Assembly (NCBI GenBank): GCA_958299035.1
Contig: CATQJL010000112.1
Span: 3,518,123-3,582,122 of the forward strand
DNA length: 64,000 nucleotides
Source: Cylicocyclus nassatus
Taxonomy: Eukaryota > Nematoda > Chromadorea > Rhabditida > Strongylidae
Direction: 5' to 3'
The first letter of the stretch is position 1. Each line of letters begins with the position of its first letter. This document shows, in pieces, positions 58,081 to 64,000 of the stretch. Position numbers and translations under genes: made by a program. The notes under the pieces were generated by a model that saw only the letters and a program-made list of their open reading frames with translations, made no database searches and was not told where the DNA came from.

Positions 58081-59337
58081 TGAGTGACTTTTCATACGAT
58101 GAGCAATTCCGAGGTGCGAGGTGTGAACACCTACGGCTAAGCGTCAAGTCTCGCACCTCCGTATCTAGTGTACTGTAGAGAGGGGGGAAGGGGGACTTTT
58201 CATACGAATGCCTCCACATCATCTTTTGGCAAAGATCCAGTAAAAACTGGCATCATGCCAGGTTTGGGCCTGTTGGCTCCATTACAAAAAAAACATCTAG
58301 ATTAGCTTTTGTAGTACCGCGAATTTGGATAAATTTGGAAAACTTGAATACTGTATGGATTCAAAAAGTGTTTTGCTGTGAAAAATAACACTACCCTTCC
58401 ACTTACGAATTTTTTAGTGTTCAAGTCGACATAATTCGGTCTTTTTTGCAAACGTTTTGAACTGATTTGAGTACTGTCACATGCCTCTCCGACCTTTCAG
58501 CATGACCTGGAAGTGTTACTCTTCCCATAGGGGGGGATATTGGAGGGGGAAGACGGTCAAGAGGCGCGATTTATCTGGGTGTCATCAACTTAAATTCATG
58601 CTATGGGAGAATTCAAAAAGTGCCGGACAAAGTTCATTGGCTTACTAGCTGTTTGAAATAACCACTTGATAAGTTTGACGACTTTTGCTAGAAACTGACA
58701 GAAATATTTACAAAATTGCTGTTAACTGCATTTTTGTATGGTGACCTTTAATAATTTTGTTTGAAATCGATTTCAAGATGATGTGATCGAACAATCCCTA
58801 AATTCCCTAATATATTTCTTTCGAAATTTCAAGTTATTCTAGAACTTCATAAAACACTAAATATGTGCTATATGCTGCCCATCCGGCAATAGGAAACGCG
58901 CCTCTTGACATATCTACACCCATTAGAGGGCATGCGACTCGATAAAGCGAACTATTCATTACCACAATTGTGCCATTTGTTTGCGAAAATGAATTCGCTG
59001 TGGCCTGATCTTTACTATGACACGCTATTTCAACCCGATAAGCTTTACACAACAGATAAAGTCAACATATTCTTTAGTTTACGCATTTTTGATAATACAT
59101 AAACGTTTCATTTTAGTCCATTGTAATCGATAACTGGACGTATTACCAGCATCCTAGTATACGCTAGAAGGTTAAAGTGATCGGAGAGCGTTCGTATGAA
59201 AAGTCCCCCCCCCCCCTCATCTAGGCGTAGTGGAGAATCTTACTCATTACGTGGATGGAGAGGTGCGATGTAGGTGTGAAGTAGGTGCGAAGGCTAGGTG
59301 CGAAGTCCCCGATCGTATGAAAAGTCCTCCCCCCCCC
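58081..59337. mobile_element. TIR element with 11-bp target duplication, 1257 bp
   Basis: TAACTCAAGGG occurs exactly at 58070-58080 and 59338-59348. Just inside lie inverted GACTTTTCATACGAT motifs, followed by inverted arms rich in GAGGTGCGA-type words (58110-58160, 59250-59310) and C or G runs. Nine- to eleven-bp duplications are typical of Mutator-like elements. No transposase is encoded. Sequence between the arms (58220-59180) is unassigned, with only chance-like ORFs. Confidence 0.8.
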
Positions 59338-59349
59338 TAACTCAAGGGT

Positions 59350-59530
59350 ACCATTTGATTCAATAGGCCTGGCTTTGGAAAGGCGGGGCTCCGTGACCTA
59401 ATTAAGGCTAGTTAGTGATCAGAGAGCACCCGAGCGAGAGAGACGCAGATGCGTCGCAAGCGCGAGCGGCCTTGATTATGTCACAAACCCACCTTCCCGA
59501 AGCCAAGCCAGTTGAATCAAAGGTTACATT
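59350..59530. mobile_element. Short palindromic MITE, about 180 bp
   Basis: TACCATTTGATTCAATAGGC..CTTTGG..AAGGCGGG is inverted as TAACCTTTGATTCAACTGGC..CTTCGG..AAGGTGGG. The loop centre is near 59440. It abuts the right duplication of the preceding element. Confidence 0.75.
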
Positions 59531-61160
59531 CCATTCGAGGAAGCGCATCTTTGAAAATATGGTAGTCCTTTGGATACGGTGGATAGAGTGTGTCTCTAGG
59601 CCTGCGTAATCAGCACTCAGAGTTCCTACCGCATGCGAAAATCTGAAAGGATTCTTAAAGAAACTAGCTGCGTACGGTACATCCAAGATTTTAGTGAAGT
59701 TCGGGTCGTCGCGGTTTTTTCTTCATATTACGAGCAGCGTTGCACACAACAGTATCGTCAAATAAACTGTTTGATTTTTACGTCAAAAATCTCTTGGTTG
59801 TGTTTTGTCGCTTTCAAAGTTACCAATCTGTATATTTCCAGTATGGAGCAAATTATATTGTTCTTCATCATGTAGGTTGCGGTGAACTTCTAGCATGAAA
59901 GGCCACTGTGGAATTGGCTATTCCAGAAATTTCCATGAAATAATCAAAAATTCGCGTAGCAGGACTTTCACGCACGCTAGTTGTATTACACGATAGTTCA
60001 AAAATAAAACTCTGCAAATGGTGCAACCATTTTTTTAGAAACACTGGAAACAACAGTTGCTACGGTATAGCTGCCAACACAACCTTTACGGTGAAGTAGA
60101 ATTCCATGTTTGGAGCCAACGAGACTGATTAGCCTAGCCAAACAGTTTTTAGCTTGTTTGGCTTCTTTGGGAAAATGCGGTTTCTTATAGCTAAAAATCC
60201 TTTTCAAAATTCCCGCTTTAATCGTACACTGTCAAAGGAGTATCAGTGTTTCGCTTTCATGTAAATCTGATTAGGAAGGGCAGCTAACCTAGCTCGCCAT
60301 TTTGAAAGAGATGTACATGATCTGAATCAGTTTGAAAGCTGATTCCAAATAAGCTACTCTTAGCTGCTATGCGTCATTTTAGAACCACTCAATGCTTTTT
60401 GCTTTCCGTTTGGCACCGGGATGTCGAAATAACGTAAAATCGAATCTTTTCTTACCGATAAAGATCTAGTGCAAGTATATTAGCACTTAGATGGCGATGC
60501 TGTGACGCAGTGGTTTGATGAGTATGCACAATTTGCACAGAAAAAGTCAATAGCTCTCTTCAAATTGATGTGCACTAGCGATGAATAGCACATTTGAAAT
60601 AAGCGTTTTAAGCTTTTTTAGGACATACATGTTTTTTGAAGGGCTAGCTAATCTAGGTGCCTTATCTTGTAGGTTGAAGCCAGCTTTACAGAAGGTTACC
60701 TCAAAAGCGGCAAAAATCAAGAATTACACAGTGTGCACATTTTTGGGAAACCTTGCACTGCAGAGGAATTATACAAAACAGTTTTATTGCTTTTATCTTC
60801 ATCTGAAAACTGCTTTGAAGATTTTTGAAAGTCAACAGCCCGTTGAAAAGCATCCGGCCAGAGTTCTGTAAATATTCTGATCGTCTTCGAAATTTCCGCG
60901 CAGTTACAGCAATCAATCATGCCTCTGAGAATGCGTTATCAGCTCTTTAAATTGAAGAGAAGTTATAAATATTAAAAATGTATACATGTTGATAAGTAAT
61001 TCGGTATAGAGAATGTTCCAGAAATGAACTAAGCTTTGCAATGTCCATACTTAGCTTCAGTGTCTTTCACAATGAACTCCGCCAACTTCAACACACATTT
61101 ATACAAGTAGATCATCGCTTGCTCTTTATCACTGTGGGACTAGGTAGCAATTATACTTGG
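59531..61160. other. Unassigned
   Basis: Several ORFs under 100 codons on both strands overlap each other and show no domains. TTGAAGCCAGCTTTACAGA near 60674 resembles the interior of the 50158 MITE and may be a scrap of it. Confidence 0.3.
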
Positions 61161-61164
61161 GTCC

Positions 61165-61480
61165 GAATCGAATAGAAATTCGATCATTCGAATATATTCG
61201 TATTCGAAATTCGATATTCGGAATTCTTCCATTTTCGAATAATATTCGAAACTCGAATAATCAAAAAACAGGGTTTCGAATAAAATTCGAAAACTCGAAT
61301 AATCAAAAAACGAGGTTTCGAATATTATTCGAAAACTCGAATAATCAAAAAACGAGGTTTCGATTATTATTCGAAAACTCGAATAATCAAAAAACGGGGT
61401 TTCGAATAGATTTTATTCGAATGTTTCATTCGAATGTTTACTCGAATTCATATTCGAATGGCTCCGTATTCAGATTATTC
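61165..61480. repeat. ATTCGAA array with about 40-bp tandem units
   Basis: The unit CTCGAATAATCAAAAAAC plus GGGTTTCGAATA..ATTCGAAAA occurs four times at 61254-61410. The flanks are made of ATTCGAAT words. The 132-codon ORF across it simply translates the repeat (NSNNQKT repeated). Confidence 0.88.
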
Positions 61481-61854
61481 GACTTTGTTGCAAAGCCAAC
61501 TGCTGAGTATCAAGCTCACTTCGTCGGCTTTTTTTTTCCTCGCAAAACTCGGTAATGTATCTTTTGCAACCGTTATACCTTTGAACTGTATGCAGAGTCG
61601 CATTCTTCCGACTGCTTGCGACAGTAAAAAAATCATATTAGGATTTTAATTGATGTAGAAAGTAGAGCAAGCCCTTTGCTCTTACATTGTTGATGCTGAT
61701 AAGAAATAAATTTAATTCTGGTGTACATCAGTCTCTTTCAGACCATCTGAAGAAGAATCTTTTGGGCACAGCATAAAAATTCATATCGACTGCTTTTTAG
61801 ATCGTCCATAATGGGTAAAATATGACTTTTTGCTTATGTATAGGCTAGATGCCG

Positions 61855-62125
61855 ACCGACCGACTTTATCGATTTTTGGGAAGTTTGAGCTGCGGGGCTG
61901 AGAGTTGGTCAAGGGGATAAGTGAGAGTGCTGATCATTGATAAAGATTTACTTTACAAATTTTATCGATTGGAAAATCTCGAGCTACGAGCTTGGGAGTT
62001 GGTACAGGAGATAAATGAGGATGCTGATTCAAACCGAAATCTATTATATTTTACCGATTTCAGCAATTTTTGGAAAATTTTGAGCTAGGAGTTGGTATAG
62101 AGGATACTAGCGGGCTGATTATGAT
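61855..62125 (+). repeat. Helitron minisatellite, three diverged units
   Basis: Forward units GTTTGAGCTGCGGGGCTGAG (61888), ATCTCGAGCTACGAGCTTGG (61976) and TTTTGAGCTAGGAGTTGG (62078), each ending in a GCTGAT word. Confidence 0.7.
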
Positions 62126-62169
62126 TGAATCGGCTCTAGCCAGATATGTTGGCAAGTTTGAGATGTGAT

Positions 62170-62440
62170 TGCTTTAGTTATTCGATAAATCATTCGAATA
62201 TTCATTCGAAATTCGACTTCCAATGTTCGAATATATTCGATATTCATTCATTCGATATTTTTGACTTTTCGAATTTATTCGAAATTCATTCATTCGATAT
62301 TTTTGATTTTCCGAATTTATTCGAAATTCATTTATTCGATATTTTTGATTTTCCGAATTTATTCTATTCGTTTATTCGAAATTTTTCCTTTTCAAATTTA
62401 TTCGATATTCATTCATTCGATGAAAAATTCTCGAATTACC
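62170..62440. repeat. ATTCGAA array with about 61-bp tandem units
   Basis: The unit CGAATTTATTCGAAATTCATT plus CATTCGATATTTTTGATTTTC repeats about three and a half times (62215-62420). The ORFs (FDIFDFPNLFEIHS repeated) are translations of the repeat. Confidence 0.88.
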
Positions 62441-62449
62441 CAATTATAG

Positions 62450-63449
62450 TAGCAATCAGCACATGACGCCATCGTGAAAAGCAGACGATAGAGGATTTTG
62501 TTCCAAAAATGCCTGGTAAGTGGTGGGCAAAGTTATCATCATGCATGCCGCTTTCATTATTCACTGTCGCTTTTACTAGACTGTAAGCCTTTGAGTAATA
62601 CAATCACATTTTCAACGCATTGTACCGCATGACGAACATGGCGTGTCATGTGTGACCACCCGGGACTACGTGACAACACCTGGTGTGTGGCTTGAATTTC
62701 ATCAAAACGACGACTATTGTGACGGCCATTCCAAAGTTTATCTTCTCACATGCTCGATAACTGTTGTTTTTGCGGCCTAGACTCATAGTAGCCCAAAAAT
62801 TTCTTAATTGATACGTAAAGGGTTTGACCCTAAAAATAAAGCTAAGTGGAAATGGCATGCGTAAACGGTACGGTATTGAATTTCACAGTTGATGTCGGCA
62901 AATATAATAGTCTAATATACGTCTTCTCAGGTTTTTTGTTTTCTTTTCTGAGGCATACTGTCCTGGATGGCTCAATGTCCTAAAAGCTCCATAAGCCTTG
63001 AAAAGTGATCATTGATTCGCTCCATTCTGCAAGTTTGATTTGATGCCAGTTCTAAAGAATGGTTCTAGGCACTGAAGCAAGAAACAGATCGACGACCAAA
63101 CACTGTTTACATTTCTTGGAACATTTCTGTGATTTGCTATGCTCTCTGATTCCTTTACGCTTGTACGATGTTCCATATAGTGAATTACGTATCCTCCCGA
63201 TGCGGTGGATTTGATACTGAATAGTCGCATTCAAATAATAATATGTCCGAAAAGTTCGAATATATTCCGATAGTCGAATTGGTTGCTAGGTTGTTCAGTC
63301 GAGGAGGAAAGACTGCTTGATCAGTTTACGTCCATACGAGTAAGTAAAAACATATTCGAATATTGGTTTACTCAAGGAGATAAAGCGCTAAATTATTTTC
63401 TCGCAGCATTCAAATACTCGTTTCTGATCTTGAGTTGTTCGAAACCATA
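62450..63449. other. Unassigned
   Basis: No gene or repeat edge is supported. Confidence 0.35.
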
Positions 63450-64000
63450 CAGGGTGTCCCAAAAAAGTACACATATTCTAATCATCTTACCTCTCTTCCC
63501 ACAAAGTCTTTCGTTTAACTTTAAGTTGAGCATGCTTCGTCTCAGATTGACAATATGAAGAAAGTCACCCAAGCTCCTCATTATATAGATTACGGTAGGA
63601 GCTCTGGAAGGTTTTTTGAGCCCTCAATGGCTACATGCTTTAGAATAGATACAAACAAGCTGAAATTTTCATTATGAAGAGAAACTGAGTCGATCACTAC
63701 GAATGTGGAATTCCCACATTACTTTAAGGCTTTGTTCATAACTTATGCCAGGTAAATCACAACAATTTTTCAGCACTTTCCAAAAATGTATCTCATAAGA
63801 AGTTGTCTAATCGAAACAGCATTAGAAAACGTGCTGCAAACTTTTCAGATTTTTTCTGGATCTTTTCTCCAAACGGCCTATTTCAAAATGGCGCTGTATG
63901 CTAGTAACTTCTAAGTAATCCTACAGTAATGAAGAGAAATGAGTGATTTGCTCCATACTGTAAATCTAATTGTAACCCACTCTCGAATGATACTTGAGTT
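63450..64000. mobile_element. Mariner-type MITE, cut by the window end
   Basis: CAGGGTGTCCCAAAAAAGTA is preceded by TA. The interior shares CCTCTCTTCCCA and TACAGTAATGAAGAGA..GAGTGATT with the element at 50158-51684. The right terminus lies beyond the window. Confidence 0.82.

Noticed and set aside
61157..61555. 132-codon ORF with repeated NSNNQKT motif
   Set aside because: It is the translation of the 40-bp ATTCGAA tandem repeat, not a protein repeat family.

Overview
The window looks like gene-poor, repeat-dense chromosomal DNA from a nematode, possibly a strongylid (hookworm-like) one. The reasons are: short introns with TTTTCAG-type acceptors; an RTE-type reverse transcriptase fragment resembling those I know from hookworms; a CR1-like LINE; many Tc1/mariner-type inverted-repeat elements; and protein fragments whose closest remembered relatives are nematode PAA-1 and SMARCAD1 proteins. 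Nothing bacterial is present: no operons, rRNA or CRISPR. Nearly all recognisable coding sequence belongs to transposons or is broken. Species assignment is inference.

Layout. 0.3-0.9 kb: PIF/Harbinger-like MITE with TTA target duplications. 1.6-8.0 kb: insertion stack in which an RTE fragment holds a tRNA-headed inverted-repeat element, which in turn holds a hAT-type MITE (perfect 8-bp duplication) and a 4.1-kb CR1-like LINE. 8.1-10.2 kb: a TIR element, repeated at 40.7-42.0 kb; only the first copy carries a 720-bp mariner-type MITE. 11.4-12.9 kb: weak exon-like ORFs. 13.6-17.2 kb: nine-exon MULE transposase gene with an N-terminal zinc finger, broken by a lost first catalytic Asp and one nonsense codon. 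18.6-20.3 kb: degenerate SMARCAD1/Fun30-like helicase exons interrupted by exons of the PP2A scaffold subunit A. 21-28 kb: mostly unassigned, with small palindromes. 29-39 kb: a run of long inverted-repeat (foldback) elements, with a possible host gene on the minus strand at 30.3-30.9 kb. 39.8-40.3 kb: small Helitron. 43.2-49.3 kb: two diverged satellite arrays, about 209 bp and about 155 bp per unit, separated by a 429-bp MITE. 49.9-51.7 kb: a mini-Helitron holding a mariner-type MITE that holds a second tRNA-headed element. 53.9-55.4 kb: Helitron helicase pseudogene split by a TTAA-flanked MITE. 56.9-57.6 kb: a second, related set of minus-strand exons. 58.1-59.3 kb: TIR element with an 11-bp target duplication. 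61-62.4 kb: ATTCGAA-rich arrays and a Helitron minisatellite. 63.4 kb to the end: a further truncated mariner-type MITE.

Functionally there is no pathway here. The genes present are mobile-element machinery (RTE and CR1 polymerases, MULE transposase, Helitron helicase) and fragments of host genes, possibly captured or transposed. The richest signals are the SMARCAD1/PP2A-A chimera beside the MULE, the paired minus-strand exon sets at 30 and 57 kb, the tRNA-headed TIR family, and the readable order of nested insertions.
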